DNA from: Pythium myriotylum
Lineage: Eukaryota > Oomycota > Peronosporomycetes > Pythiales > Pythiaceae
Reading direction: 5' to 3'
DNA: 64,000 bases
NCBI GenBank assembly: GCA_023091665.1
Contig: JALJCQ010000017.1
Span: 3,406,501 to 3,470,500 of the forward strand
The position numbers were made by a program, and so were the translations under genes. How positions within the stretch are numbered: the first letter of the stretch is position 1; every line of letters begins with the position of its first letter. Shown piece by piece: positions 63,603-64,000 of the stretch. The notes under the pieces were generated by a model. The model had not been told where the DNA came from. It did not search any database and was given only the letters and a program-made list of their open reading frames with translations.

Positions 63603-64000
63603 GAGAGGCTTGAAGTGACTTGCAAAGACTTGGTCAGGGAAACTACGACCCAAAGAGTTGCTCTATTACAGATGCAGGGGCTCTTTCGACTTGATGTCTT
63701 CGTCGGTGGGCGTCTTCGTGCTGAGTGGAAAATTGAAAACTGAGGAAGACCGCCGACCTCGCCCCCGGGTGCCTACGCTAAAGTCCTACGCTAGAGTCCT
63801 ACGCTTCTGGGTTCTAGGGCTGGACAGGAACTTGAGTGTTCTGGGTCTGCGTGTCTGTGCTGCTGGGGTCTTGAGACACGTGAGAATATTCGACGTCCTG
63901 GGTTGAACATTCTCGAACATTCTCGGGAATATTCTCGAATGTTCGGTCGAACGTTCTCGAACCTTCGACAAACTTTTCGACTGGGTTGGCCGAAATTTTC
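63603..64000 (-). mobile_element. Penelope-like element, unit 7 (partial at window edge)
   Basis: The first 398 bp of a seventh unit (3' region with initiator-like motifs and HSE array at 63905-63966). The array therefore continues beyond the window. Confidence 0.9.

Noticed and set aside
42141..64000. Centromeric or rDNA-type satellite explanation for the 3.6-kb repeats
   Set aside because: Units encode an intact RT with PLE motifs and carry telomeric repeats at each junction; no rRNA sequence is seen.

Overview
This window is nuclear DNA of an oomycete, probably a Pythium- or Phytophthora-like species. The evidence is short GT-AG introns in compact housekeeping genes, large oomycete-type membrane/LRR proteins, oomycete-type transposons, and telomeric repeats of the TTTAGGG type. 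The species cannot be fixed from sequence alone. The repeats read TTTAGGG on the + strand, so the chromosome end lies to the right, beyond position 64000.

Layout. (1) 1-8.8 kb: gene-dense housekeeping block with a DUF1764 protein, Rab11, RPB8, a PET100-like protein, a small tail-anchored protein, an ankyrin-SAM protein, an NPSN-type Qb-SNARE and Tim17. (2) 8.8-24 kb: a 6081-bp tandem duplication. Each unit holds a five-exon transmembrane leucine-rich-repeat gene (755 aa, intact in copies 1 and 2), a duplicated last exon of a PEX26-like gene, and the same 5'-truncated LINE. A third, chimeric copy is broken by a frameshift. (3) 24-32.5 kb: the full PEX26-like gene, a HIS4-like histidine-biosynthesis enzyme, a cytochrome bc1 subunit (QCR9/UQCR10) and two large membrane proteins. 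(4) 32.6-41 kb: transposon-rich subtelomere with a complete two-gene PIF/Harbinger element (TIRs and 3-bp TSD visible), a MULE pseudogene, an internally deleted Ty1/copia element and a cut-off HTH transposase fragment. (5) 41.08-64 kb: a telomeric domain. Four 259-bp telomere-repeat-bearing units are followed by six complete and one partial head-to-tail copies of a 3577-bp endonuclease-deficient Penelope-like element (PLE).

The PLE array is the most remarkable part. Each unit is transcribed leftwards (sense on the - strand), with its 3' end facing the telomeric repeats. This is the orientation expected if a chromosome's G-rich 3' end primes reverse transcription. Each unit encodes a coiled-coil ORF1 and a reverse transcriptase with no ATG in its own frame. 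The RT lies in the -1 frame and overlaps ORF1 at a canonical A AAA AAC slippery heptamer, which predicts a 944-aa fusion. Only about 50 nt separate the unit junction from the ORF1 ATG, so the promoter probably sits in the 3' region of the distal neighbour. That region carries a 3 x 22-bp array of perfect heat-shock-element modules followed by initiator-like sequences. The arrangement recalls Drosophila HeT-A but is built from a Penelope-type element. Telomere-associated PLEs are already known in several eukaryotic groups including stramenopiles; the homogeneous tandem array, the frameshift signal and the HSE promoter are what I regard as potentially new.

Intron positions were placed by eye from GT-AG signals and phase agreement. 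No database search was run.
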